Shown: positions 8,847 to 16,844 of the stretch, piece after piece
How the letters are laid out: every line of letters starts with the position of its first letter
Position numbering within the stretch: the first letter of the stretch is position 1
Assembly (NCBI GenBank): GCA_047777345.1
Contig: JBKEEJ010000001.1
Location: forward strand, 124,001-188,000
Reading direction: 5' to 3'
Length of the DNA: 64,000 nucleotides
Origin: Anaerocolumna sp047777345
GTDB lineage: Bacteria; Bacillota; Clostridia; Lachnospirales; Lachnospiraceae
Position numbers and translations under genes: made by a program
Notes under the pieces: generated by a model
The model's database searches: none
What the model was told of the DNA's origin: nothing
What the model saw: the letters and a program-made list of their open reading frames with translations, nothing else

Positions 8847-9963
8847 GTGGTTGAATTGGATCAGTTAAAATCTACTCTTAATTCTTACCAGCAACCATTA
8901 ATCGAAGTGGGGGATTCACTTTGACCTGGCTAATAAATTAGAGCGGATTGATATGATTGAGCACATTATGGAAGAACCCGGCTTTTGGGATTCAGCCGAA
9001 AAGTCTCAGTCTTATGTAAAGGAATTAAAAGGTTTAAAAGATGTCGTAGAAGAATACAATTCTCTGAAAAGAGAATATGAGGATATTGAAACCCTTCTGG
9101 AAATGGGTTATGAAGAAAATGATCCGTCTTTGATTCCGGAGATAGAGGAAGCTTTGGATAAGTTTGCAAAATCACTGGATAATTTGCGGATAAGTACCCT
9201 TTTATCCGGTGAGTACGATAAGTACAATGCCATACTGACACTTCATGCCGGCGCAGGCGGCACAGAAAGCTGTGACTGGGCAAGTATGTTATGCAGAATG
9301 TACCAAAGATGGGCCGACCGAAAAGGGTTTACCACAGAAATACTGGACTTTTTAGACGGTGAAGAAGCAGGACTAAAGTCTGTTACGATGCAGATTAATG
9401 GCCTGAATGCCTACGGCTATTTAAAATCCGAAAAGGGTGTGCATCGTCTGGTGCGTATATCACCTTTTAATGCGGCGGGCAAGAGACAGACATCTTTTGT
9501 ATCCTGTGATGTTATGCCTGATATTGAGGAAGATATTGATATTGAAATTGATGAAAAGGATTTAAGGATTGATACTTATCGTTCCAGTGGTGCCGGCGGC
9601 CAGCATGTAAATAAAACTTCTTCTGCCGTTCGTATTACCCATATACCTACCGGCATTGTAGTTCAATGTCAGAATGAACGTTCTCAGTTTCAGAATAAAG
9701 ACAAGGCTATGCAGATGTTAAAAGCAAAACTCTATTTATTAAAGCAGCAGGAGAACCAGGAAAAAGAGTCCGATATCCGCGGAGAGGTTAAAGAAATCGG
9801 ATGGGGTAATCAGATTCGTTCCTATGTTCTTCAGCCTTACACCCTTGTAAAAGATCACAGAACCAATGTGGAAATTGCCAATACAACCAGTGTACTGGAT
9901 GGTAACCTGGATCCGTTTATTAACGAATACTTAAAGTGGTTAAGTATAAATAAAATTAAGTAA
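8847..9963 (+). CDS. prfB: Peptide chain release factor 2, programmed +1 frameshift
   Basis: RF2 releases peptides at UGA and UAA. The gene starts with GTG at 8847 (ribosome site AGAGGTG), reads 25 codons to CTT, meets in-frame TGA at 8922-8924, and continues in the +1 frame from GAC at 8923. The joined product is 371 residues. It contains the codon-recognition tripeptide SPF at about 205-207 and the catalytic GGQ at about 240-242. The frameshift is the classic autoregulatory loop: low RF2 stalls termination at the TGA and favours slippage into the full-length frame. A gene caller that ignores the shift would wrongly begin the protein at the internal ATG 8953. Lies 30 bases after secA. Confidence 0.95.
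8908..8925 (+). promoter_or_regulatory. RF2 programmed frameshift site
   Basis: GTGGGGGATTCACTTTGAC contains the G-rich Shine-Dalgarno-like stimulator (GGGGG), the slippery CTT and the in-frame TGA followed by C, the context TGAC that promotes slippage. The gap between the G run and CTT is five bases; in the well-known E. coli site it is three. Confidence 0.9.
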
Positions 9964-10032
9964 AAGTGAACAATGTGATTGAAATGCTCATTTTGGATTA
10001 TTTATATATGGATGAAAGAAGGGATACGAAAG

Positions 10033-10527
10033 ATGGTGACAAAAGCAAATGTACAGGCTAAGTCAACAAAGCAAGTAATATTTACTTTAGGAAATGAGGA
10101 ATTCGGACTGGATATTATGTTGGTAAATTCCATAGAAAAATATACGGATTTGGTTCCCATTCCCAACGCACCGTCCTTTATACGGGGAATTATCAATTTA
10201 AGAGGTGATGTGATACCGGTATATTCTCTGCGCAGGAAATTTGGCCTCGGAGAGAAAGAAATTGATGATGATACCAAATTGATTATTACGAAATCCAACG
10301 GCATTTTAATGGCATATGAAGTGGATGCGGTAAAAGAAATTCTTGAAATACCTGCTGAAAATATCAGCGAAACTCCACCTATTGTGAAGAACATTCAAAC
10401 ATCCTATATCCAATGTGTGGCAAACATCAACGGCAGGATGATAATTCTGTTAAATCATGACGGAATATTATCGTTAAGCGAACAGGAAAGTATCCAGGAT
10501 TTCGTGGAAAAATCAAGTCAAACTTAA
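10033..10527 (+). CDS. cheW: Chemotaxis coupling protein CheW
   Basis: A 164-residue cytosolic adaptor that links chemoreceptors to the CheA kinase. The body from about residue 12 (QVIFTLGNEEFGLDIMLVNSI) is a CheW domain, with the conserved FIRGIINLRGDVIPVYSLR segment near residues 49-67. The ATG at 10033 is chosen because AAGAAGGGA lies just upstream; a longer in-frame start at 9979 has no ribosome site. No cheA, cheY or receptor gene is nearby, so this is an orphan copy, either a spare adaptor or a partner for receptors encoded elsewhere. The call is sure from sequence pattern; its partners are unknown. Confidence 0.9.
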   Translation: MVTKANVQAKSTKQVIFTLGNEEFGLDIMLVNSIEKYTDLVPIPNAPSFIRGIINLRGDVIPVYSLRRKFGLGEKEIDDDTKLIITKSNGILMAYEVDAVKEILEIPAENISETPPIVKNIQTSYIQCVANINGRMIILLNHDGILSLSEQESIQDFVEKSSQT

Positions 10528-10540
10528 AGAGGTAAAATAA

Positions 10541-10560
10541 AAAAAGTCCCGGGACTTTTT
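10541..10560. terminator. Palindromic terminator after cheW
   Basis: AAAAAGTCCC at 10541-10550 is followed directly by its exact complement GGGACTTTTT at 10551-10560, giving a perfect 20-base palindrome with A and T flanks. It can act in both directions. Confidence 0.8.
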
Positions 10561-10693
10561 TACTTTATAGGAAAGTTCTCAAAATTAGAAAAATAGTGTA
10601 TAATGATGTTAAAATAAAGAATTGCATAGCAAAAGAGCGAAGGGGGCTTCGCCATGACGTTGTTTATGAAATTGTTTATTTTAAGTGTTGGCG

Positions 10694-10782
10694 AACTGCA
10701 CTATTTGACAGATTGAGAGAATTAGTGAGTATGGATTTATCCAGAACGCATGATTTTCCGATATTGTTCAAATAGTGCAGTT
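10694..10782. repeat. Inverted repeat overlapping the transposase 3' end
   Basis: AACTGCACTATTTGA (10694-10708) is exactly complementary to TCAAATAGTGCAGTT (10768-10782), 59 bases apart. One arm encodes residues TALFE of the transposase C-terminus; the other lies past its stop. It could form a large transcript-ending hairpin or an element end structure. Confidence 0.75.
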
Positions 10783-11861
10783 TTTTTGTAATAGACTTCT
10801 AACGCCAACATAGAAGTCCCGCATTTTGGACATTTTAAAGGATCATAACCAAAGGATAAAAGTATAGATTCACGCCAATATAAAGTGGAACGGAGAAATT
10901 TTCGTTTTTCTCTTGAAATACAGCGTCGAAGGACTTTTTCTTGTTTATGATGTTTTGCATAAAGACCATAATAACGAAGCATTTTAAAATGCTTTTCTGG
11001 GATATGTACAATAAGCCGCTTAATAAAATCAAGGGCAGGAATTTTTTCAGTTATAAGTTGGTTATCTTCATGTCTATTATAGTGAAATGTTACGAAGTCA
11101 CCATCATAGGAATCAATTCGTGAAGTTGCAATAACAGGTCTTCCAAGATAGCGACTGATATATTTAATAGTAATATCAGGAGTGCATAAGTTAGGTTTGG
11201 CACGAACATAAAAGCCATTTTTCTGACTGTTATAGATGGCATTTTTAACTTTTTTAAACGAAGGGCCAAGAATCTTTGACATACGATCAAGAAGGACCTT
11301 TTGAAAAGAGTTACGAAGGAATCTATAATCAAAATGTTTTACATGACGCCAAGGAGAAAAATTGCCAGCACCACCTTCAGAGATAAGTGCATGAATGTGC
11401 GGATTCCATTTAAGATCTCTACCAAAGGTATGTAGAACACAAATGAAGCCGGGAGTAAAATTTTCAGATTTATTTATTTTTTGAAACATACGAAGAACAC
11501 AATCACGAACAGAATGAAATAGACAGTTAAGAAGATTTCTGTCATTTAGAAAATAGATACGAAGTTCTTCTGGAATTGTAAAAACACAATGACGATGATG
11601 ACATGCAATAAGCTTACAAGACATGGAAAAGGAACGATGCAGGTTATATTTGTTACCGCAAGAAGGACAAAAACGGCTTTTACAGTGAAAGGCAACGTAT
11701 TTAAGGTCACCACAAGTAGGGCAGCCCCAAAAGACGCCACCATAAGAAGGGTCACCACAATGAATCATCTTATCGACATTTTCAACAACAGAAGACCTAG
11801 GATGAAGTTCATAAATAATATGTTCGTAATATTCGTTAAAAATCTTTTGTAGTATATTCAT
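10737..11861 (-). CDS. IS91 family transposase (HUH endonuclease)
   Basis: A 374-residue transposase. The N-terminal zinc-binding domain has paired cysteines (HCGDP, CPTCGD and CKSRFCPSCGNKY, residues about 34-72). The HUH nuclease motif is NPHIHALISEGG near residue 160, and the catalytic tyrosine region is YISRYLGRP near residue 240. A second CxxC (CPKCG) sits near the C-terminus. These match the transposase zinc-binding plus Y2-type transposase pair of the IS91/IS801 group, which nicks single-stranded DNA and transposes by rolling circle. The frame is intact, so the element may still be active. It is oriented against its neighbours, cheW and pheB. Confidence 0.9.
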   Translation of the reverse strand: MNILQKIFNEYYEHIIYELHPRSSVVENVDKMIHCGDPSYGGVFWGCPTCGDLKYVAFHCKSRFCPSCGNKYNLHRSFSMSCKLIACHHRHCVFTIPEELRIYFLNDRNLLNCLFHSVRDCVLRMFQKINKSENFTPGFICVLHTFGRDLKWNPHIHALISEGGAGNFSPWRHVKHFDYRFLRNSFQKVLLDRMSKILGPSFKKVKNAIYNSQKNGFYVRAKPNLCTPDITIKYISRYLGRPVIATSRIDSYDGDFVTFHYNRHEDNQLITEKIPALDFIKRLIVHIPEKHFKMLRYYGLYAKHHKQEKVLRRCISREKRKFLRSTLYWRESILLSFGYDPLKCPKCGTSMLALEVYYKKTALFEQYRKIMRSG

Positions 11862-11894
11862 ACGAATATTTTACGATAAGTTTGAGAAAAGAAA

Positions 11895-12030
11895 AAGCCC
11901 CAAACCCCTCATGAGTGAGGGGCAGGGGAGTTGAGAGTTCTAAGGCACTTTGTTCTGTTTGCGCGCCATGGACGCGCCCTAACGGGTGTAAGTTCCGAAC
12001 ACGCCCAGATAGTGGGAAGCAGAGAAATTT
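11895..12030. other. Dense block of hairpins upstream of the transposase
   Basis: Three strong inverted repeats lie in a row: CCCCTCA/TGAGGGG around 11910, GCGCGCC/GACGCGC around 11960-11977, and GGGTGT/ACACGCCC around 11985-12005, followed by the palindrome GAGAAATTTCTC near 12022. No reading frame crosses it. It may be the origin end of the IS91 element or the remnant of a structured RNA. The string CTAACGGGTGTAAGTTCCG recalls group II intron domain I sequences, but neither an intron protein nor a domain V is visible. Confidence 0.5.
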
Positions 12031-12040
12031 CTCCTACTCG

Positions 12041-12076
12041 ATTGTAAAGTTATAGATTATTTATTGTAAAGTTATA
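12041..12076. repeat. 14-base direct repeat, 22-base period
   Basis: ATTGTAAAGTTATA occurs at 12041-12054 and again at 12063-12076, at the right border of the IS91-type block. Confidence 0.7.
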
Positions 12077-12189
12077 AATTTACTTACAAAATATGCAAAG
12101 AAATGTATATTTTAACGGGTTATATCTTAAAATTAAAATATTTTTGCAGAAAGAATGGTAAATTTACGAAATTTTATTCAAATTAGCAG

Positions 12190-12218
12190 TTGCATTTATA
12201 AATAAAATATGTTATGAT
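12190..12218 (+). promoter_or_regulatory. Sigma-A promoter of the pheB-hom-apgM operon
   Basis: TTGCAT (12190-12195), 17-base spacer, TATGAT (12213-12218). Transcription would start near 12225, leaving a leader of about 113 bases before the pheB ATG. Confidence 0.7.
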
Positions 12219-12337
12219 ATCTTCCTATGAAAGACAAATGTTTTCGGTATACATACAAAAGGAAACGGAATGAAAATAAACATTTATTTCTTAGGAATTT
12301 CAGAAATATTAAGGAAATAACTCAGGAGAGAAAAGAT

Positions 12338-12778
12338 ATGGATGAAAGTAAATATTTTATAGTAAAAAAGAAGGCAGTTCCGGAAGTATTGCTGAAAGTG
12401 GTTGAGGCAAAAAGGCTGCTGGATTCCGAAAAAGTTTTAACTGTACAGGAAGCTGCTGATGCCGTAGGAATTAGCAGAAGTTCATTCTATAAATACAAGG
12501 ATGATATTTTCCCTTTCCATGAAAATGCAAGAGGTAAAACCATTACCTTTATGCTTCAGGTTGATGACAAACCGGGATTGTTATCCAGCGTACTTAATTG
12601 TGTGGCTAAAAATGAAGCTAATATATTAACCATTCACCAAAGTATACCGGTTAATGGCATTGCTTCCTTAACCCTTAGTATTGAAATCCCTAGTCATATT
12701 ACCGATACGGCAGTAATATTTGATGAAATAGAAGCAATTGATGGCATACATTATTTGAAAATACTAGCCAGAGAATAG
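12338..12778 (+). CDS. pheB: ACT domain-containing protein of the PheB/UPF0735 family
   Basis: A 146-residue cytosolic protein. Residues 1-65 include a small helix-turn-helix-like segment (LTVQEAADAVGISRSSFYKYKD), and residues about 70-146 form an ACT domain (TFMLQVDDKPGLLSSVLNCV), the amino-acid sensing fold. The family is called PheB from its place beside pheA in Bacillus, though its molecular role is not settled. Here it leads hom and apgM, which suggests a regulator that responds to an aspartate-family amino acid. The ATG at 12338 has the ribosome site CAGGAGAG; the longer in-frame start at 12227 lies at the expected transcription start and is rejected. Confidence 0.88.
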   Translation: MDESKYFIVKKKAVPEVLLKVVEAKRLLDSEKVLTVQEAADAVGISRSSFYKYKDDIFPFHENARGKTITFMLQVDDKPGLLSSVLNCVAKNEANILTIHQSIPVNGIASLTLSIEIPSHITDTAVIFDEIEAIDGIHYLKILARE

Positions 12779-12854
12779 CTTTCGCAATGAAAACAGGTTG
12801 GTTTTGAACCTTTTCTTAAGTATACAAACAACTGATAGACAGAAAGGAGCATTT

Positions 12855-14072
12855 ATGGTCAATATAGCAGTATTAGGATATGGCACAGTAGGTTCCGGAG
12901 TTGTGGAAGTCCTGAATGTAAACGGGGACAGCATAAGCAAGCGATGCGGGCATGAAATAAATATAAAATATGTACTGGATTTAAAGGATTTTCCCGATGA
13001 CCCTGTCCAGGAAAAAATCGTCCATGATTACAGTGTAATTGTGAATGATCCGGATGTAAAAATTATTGTAGAAGTAATGGGAGGCGTGGAACCTGCTTAT
13101 ACATTTGTCAAAGAAGCAATTTTAAGAGGAAAGAGTGTATGCACTTCCAATAAGGAACTGGTGGCGAAACATGGTGCCGAGTTACTTAAGCTGTCCAAAG
13201 AAAGAAAAGTCAATTTCCTGTTTGAAGCAAGTGTAGGCGGCGGAATACCAATCATAAGACCTTTAAACCAATCCCTTACTGCAGATGAAATTGAAGAAAT
13301 AACCGGTATTTTAAATGGAACAACCAATTATATATTGACAAAAATGGCTGACGAAGGAATTAAGTTTGAGGAAGCATTAAAAGAGGCACAGGCAAAAGGA
13401 TATGCGGAGCGCAATCCCGTTGCGGATATCGAAGGCTATGATGCCTGCAGGAAAATTGCAATTCTCTCCTCTCTGGCATTCGGAATGCAGGTAGACTTTG
13501 AAGATATTTACACGGAAGGTATTACAAAGATTACGGATGTGGATATAAAATATGCCAAGGCCATGGGAGCAAGTATAAAATTACTTGGAACCAGCAAAAA
13601 AGAGGGTGATCAGGTTTTTGCCATGGTGGCTCCCATGATGATTAAGCCAAATCATCCGTTGTTTAGCGTAAATGACGTATTTAACGGCATATTTGTAAGA
13701 GGCAATGTAATTGGTGATGTTATGTTTTATGGCAGCGGAGCAGGAAAGCTGCCTACGGCCAGTGCTGTAGTTGCGGATGTGGTAGATGCGGCAAAGCACT
13801 TAGGAACCAATATTATGACCATCTGGAGCAGTAAAAAATTAAATCTTTCTGATATAAAAAATGCAAAACACCGTTACTTTGTACGTGTTGCCGATAATTC
13901 GGATGAAACAAGGGAAAAGGTTGCGCTTTTATTTGGTCAGGTTGAAGAAGTCAAAGCTTCGGATATTACCAATGAATATGCTTTTATTACCATGACTATG
14001 AGCGAAGCGACATATCAGGAAAAAGCTTCTCAAATGGACAAAATTGTAAACATGATACGGGTTATGTTTTAA
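12855..14072 (+). CDS. hom: Homoserine dehydrogenase
   Basis: A 405-residue enzyme that reduces aspartate semialdehyde to homoserine with NAD(P)H, the branch step to threonine and methionine. The Rossmann motif LGYGTVGSG is at residues 7-15. The catalytic domain carries SNKELVAKHG (about 103-112) and the substrate segment GILNGTTNYILTKM (about 153-166). A C-terminal ACT domain (about 337-405) is the usual site of threonine feedback. It starts at ATG 12855 with GAAAGGAG just before; a longer frame from 12798 has no ribosome site. It lies 76 bases after pheB and 67 before apgM, in the same direction, so an operon is likely. Confidence 0.95.
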   Translation: MVNIAVLGYGTVGSGVVEVLNVNGDSISKRCGHEINIKYVLDLKDFPDDPVQEKIVHDYSVIVNDPDVKIIVEVMGGVEPAYTFVKEAILRGKSVCTSNKELVAKHGAELLKLSKERKVNFLFEASVGGGIPIIRPLNQSLTADEIEEITGILNGTTNYILTKMADEGIKFEEALKEAQAKGYAERNPVADIEGYDACRKIAILSSLAFGMQVDFEDIYTEGITKITDVDIKYAKAMGASIKLLGTSKKEGDQVFAMVAPMMIKPNHPLFSVNDVFNGIFVRGNVIGDVMFYGSGAGKLPTASAVVADVVDAAKHLGTNIMTIWSSKKLNLSDIKNAKHRYFVRVADNSDETREKVALLFGQVEEVKASDITNEYAFITMTMSEATYQEKASQMDKIVNMIRVMF

Positions 14073-14139
14073 CATATCAATCTACTAGAGAAAAAAAGTA
14101 ATTTAAAAATGCGCAAAGTTACGCAGGATAGGAGTCAAT

Positions 14140-15345
14140 ATGAAATATATTGTTATTCTGGGCGATGGTATGGCAGATGAGCCAATTGACCAATTAGGGG
14201 GCAAAACCCCTTTGGAATATGCAAAAACTCCATATATGGATATGCTGGCAAGGACATCGGAAATCGGTATATGCTATACAATACCGGAGGGAATGAAACC
14301 GGGCAGTGATACGGCTAACTTGTCTGTGTTAGGTTATAACCCCAAAAAGTATTATACGGGACGGTCTCCATTGGAAGCTTTAAGTATAGGAGTGGATTTA
14401 AAGCCATCTGATATAGCCATGAGGTGTAATCTGGTTACGGTTTCCGATGACAATCTTGCCTATGAGGAAAAGACAATTGTCGATCACAGCTCCAGTGAAA
14501 TTTCAACAGAAGATGCAGCAATTTTACTGGAAGCTGTGAAAAAAGAATTGGAGAGCCCTGTCTATAAATTTTATGTGGGGACAAGCTACAGACACCTTAC
14601 CATTTGGGATAAGGGAGAGGTTACAGACCTTACCCCTCCTCATGACATATTAGGAAAGGTTATCGGTACATATTTGCCAAAGAATCCTGAATTAAGGAAT
14701 ATGATGAAGAAGAGCTATGATATATTAAATAATCATCCCATTAATATTGAAAGGGCAAAAAAAGGATTACATAAGGCCAATTCGATCTGGTTTTGGGGAG
14801 CCGGAACCAAACCTGGCCTGATTCCTTTCTATGAAAAATACCGGAAAAAAGGAGTAATGATTTCTGCCGTTGATTTATTAAAAGGTATCGGAGCAGGCAC
14901 AGGAATGAAAGTCGTTAAGGTGGAAGGGACTGATGGCACTCTCCATACGAATTATGTGGGGAAGGCTATGGCAGCAGTTAACGAATTAATAGAAAATGAC
15001 TATGATTTTGCCTACATTCATGTGGAAGCTCCTGACGAAATGGGTCATCAGGGAAGTATTGAGAATAAGATAAAAGCAATAGAGTATATTGATGAAAAGG
15101 TAATTGGTGTGGTAAAAGAAGAGATGAGCCGGGTTCAGGTTCCATACAGGATGCTGATTATGCCGGATCACCCCACCCCGATTCGTTGCCGTACCCATAC
15201 AAGTGACCCGGTCCCTTATATGCTTTACGACAGCAGGAGAGAAGGAAAAAACTTCTGCCTGTACAATGAAGCGGAAGCAAAATTAAGCGGTAATGTGGTT
15301 TACAATGGTTATAAAATAATTGATAAATTATTTGAAGATTCATAA
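14140..15345 (+). CDS. apgM: ApgM-family phosphoglycerate mutase-like protein, proposed homoserine kinase
   Basis: A 401-residue member of the alkaline phosphatase-like metalloenzymes. It opens with YIVILGDGMADEPI, whose Asp is a metal ligand. GSDTANLSVLGYNP carries the serine nucleophile, and IHVEAPDEMGHQG and IMPDHPTPIRCRTHTSDPVP supply further metal-binding Asp/His residues. Archaeal relatives are cofactor-independent phosphoglycerate mutases, but a bacterial subgroup next to threonine genes is described as proposed homoserine kinase. Here it lies between hom and lysC and no thrB is seen, which supports the homoserine kinase reading as inference from context. Ribosome site GGATAGGAG; ATG at 14140. 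Confidence 0.85.
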   Translation: MKYIVILGDGMADEPIDQLGGKTPLEYAKTPYMDMLARTSEIGICYTIPEGMKPGSDTANLSVLGYNPKKYYTGRSPLEALSIGVDLKPSDIAMRCNLVTVSDDNLAYEEKTIVDHSSSEISTEDAAILLEAVKKELESPVYKFYVGTSYRHLTIWDKGEVTDLTPPHDILGKVIGTYLPKNPELRNMMKKSYDILNNHPINIERAKKGLHKANSIWFWGAGTKPGLIPFYEKYRKKGVMISAVDLLKGIGAGTGMKVVKVEGTDGTLHTNYVGKAMAAVNELIENDYDFAYIHVEAPDEMGHQGSIENKIKAIEYIDEKVIGVVKEEMSRVQVPYRMLIMPDHPTPIRCRTHTSDPVPYMLYDSRREGKNFCLYNEAEAKLSGNVVYNGYKIIDKLFEDS

Positions 15346-15412
15346 ATTTTGTGAATAAATTGTATGCATTTATTTGCAATTTGGATTTTTTGGATGTACT
15401 ATTATTTATTAA

Positions 15413-15462
15413 TTGAACAGGAAATTTCTCCGAATTTCTGTTCAAAAAAAGCCCTCCGGGCA
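15413..15462. repeat. Two adjacent hairpins between apgM and lysC
   Basis: TTGAACAGGAAATT pairs with AATTTCTGTTCAA (15413-15445), then GCCC/GGGC (15452-15462) follows after seven A. Because an A tract rather than a T tract follows the first stem, it is not a standard + strand terminator. It may process or attenuate the transcript before lysC. Confidence 0.55.
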
Positions 15463-15554
15463 GGATGCGCATGACGCGTTATTTTTAATAAAAAGACAGT
15501 TTCAGGCTGGGGAGTGCCCTGGTTTTGAGCAAAAATAGAAATGGGAGGCAGCTT

Positions 15555-16775
15555 ATGCTTATTGTTAAAAAGTTCGGTGGAACATCAGTAGCTGATAAGG
15601 AAAGAATTTTTAATGTTGCCAGAAGAATCATTGATGATTATAAAAAAGGCAATGAGGTAGTAGTTGTATTATCCGCCATGGGAAAGCAAACGGATATTCT
15701 TTTGGACCAGGCCAAGGATATTAATCCCAATCCGTCAAAAAGAGAACTGGATATGTTGCTGACTACCGGAGAACAGGTTTCTGTGGCATTAATGGCAATG
15801 GCTCTGGACTATTTAGGAGTACCGGCCATTTCTTTAAATGCATATCAGGTGCCTATGCATACTACGTCTGTATATGGCAATGCCAGACTAAAAAGAATTG
15901 ATACCCAAAGAATCAAAAATGAACTGGAAAGCAAAAAGGTAGTTTTAGTTACCGGATTCCAGGGTATAAACAAGTTCGATGATTATACCACACTTGGACG
16001 GGGTGGTTCAGATACAACTGCGGTAGCCCTTGCCGCAGCCTTAAATGCGGATGCCTGTGAAATCTATACGGATGTGGACGGGGTGTTTACGGCTGACCCC
16101 AGGCTTGTACCAAATGCCAGAAAATTAGATGAAATAACTTATGATGAGATGCTGGAACTGGCATCCCTAGGCGCCGGAGTATTGCATAACAGGTCTGTTG
16201 AAATGGCGAAAAAATATGGAGTACAGCTAGTTGTAAGATCCAGCTTAAACTTTTCAGAAGGAACCGTAGTGAAGGAGGAAGTTAAAATGGAAAAAATGCT
16301 TATAAGCGGCGTAGCTGCAGATAAAAATACTGCCCGTATTTCTGTAATCGGGTTAGAAGATCAGCCTGGTGTGGCTTTTAAATTATTTAATCATTTGGCC
16401 AGACATAATATCAATGTGGATATTATTTTACAATCAGTAGGCCGTGACGGCACTAAGGATATTAGCTTTACAGTAAATGAAGACTGCCTGGATGAAGCAG
16501 TGGAGATTTTGGAGCGTCATAGGTCCGGAAGTTTAAAATGTCAAAAGATTGACGTGGAAAAATCCGTTGCCAAAGTATCCATTGTCGGTGCGGGAATGAT
16601 GTCCCATGCCGGTGTGGCAGCCAAAATGTTTGAGGCATTGTATGATGTGGGTGTTAATATTAAGATGATCTCTACTTCCGAAATTCGGGTAACGGTTCTG
16701 ATTGATGAAATGTATGTGGAAAAGGCTATGAGAGCTGTTCATGACAAGTTTTGTCTTGCTGAATCTATGAATTAG
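15555..16775 (+). CDS. lysC: Aspartate kinase
   Basis: A 406-residue enzyme that phosphorylates L-aspartate, the first step to lysine, threonine and methionine. The N-terminus LIVKKFGGTSVAD is the nucleotide/aspartate-binding signature. The kinase core includes LGRGGSDTTAVALAAAL and ends near 245. Two ACT domains follow (about 262-335 and 342-406), the usual seat of lysine or threonine feedback. The ATG at 15555 has GGGAGG at proper spacing; an in-frame start at 15525 has no ribosome site. It completes the hom-apgM-lysC block and is closed by a terminator. No lysine riboswitch was recognised upstream. Confidence 0.95.
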   Translation: MLIVKKFGGTSVADKERIFNVARRIIDDYKKGNEVVVVLSAMGKQTDILLDQAKDINPNPSKRELDMLLTTGEQVSVALMAMALDYLGVPAISLNAYQVPMHTTSVYGNARLKRIDTQRIKNELESKKVVLVTGFQGINKFDDYTTLGRGGSDTTAVALAAALNADACEIYTDVDGVFTADPRLVPNARKLDEITYDEMLELASLGAGVLHNRSVEMAKKYGVQLVVRSSLNFSEGTVVKEEVKMEKMLISGVAADKNTARISVIGLEDQPGVAFKLFNHLARHNINVDIILQSVGRDGTKDISFTVNEDCLDEAVEILERHRSGSLKCQKIDVEKSVAKVSIVGAGMMSHAGVAAKMFEALYDVGVNIKMISTSEIRVTVLIDEMYVEKAMRAVHDKFCLAESMN

Positions 16776-16789
16776 CCTTGCTGAGTTAA

Positions 16790-16844
16790 GCCGGCAAACC
16801 AGGGCAGTAAGAATGTGCTTATTCCAGGTTTACCGGCCCTTTTT
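16790..16844 (+). terminator. Rho-independent terminator of lysC
   Basis: GCCGGCAAACCAGG (16790-16803) pairs imperfectly with CCAGGTTTACCGGC (16824-16837), followed by CC and a T tract that runs into the 3' end of the convergent regulator gene. Confidence 0.75.

Larger units (their letters stand above)
10630..12040 (-). mobile_element. IS91-family insertion element, ends approximate
   Basis: A single HUH-type transposase gene occupies most of this block. IS91 elements have no terminal inverted repeats and move by rolling-circle transposition, so exact ends cannot be read without a second copy. Candidate end structures are a GC-rich hairpin GCGAAG/CTTCGC at 10637-10652 on the 3' side of the gene and a dense block of hairpins at 11895-12030 on its 5' side. 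The block is more GC-rich at both flanks than the surrounding AT-rich spacers. Confidence 0.6.

Noticed and set aside
8953..9963. prfB starting at the internal ATG
   Set aside because: The upstream 25 codons, frameshift motif and ribosome site show a longer frameshifted gene.
11940..12040. Group II intron
   Set aside because: Only a short resemblance to domain I sequence; no reverse transcriptase or domain V was found.
15346..15554. Lysine riboswitch or T-box before lysC
   Set aside because: Only two short hairpins are seen; none of the conserved lysine-aptamer or T-box strings is present.
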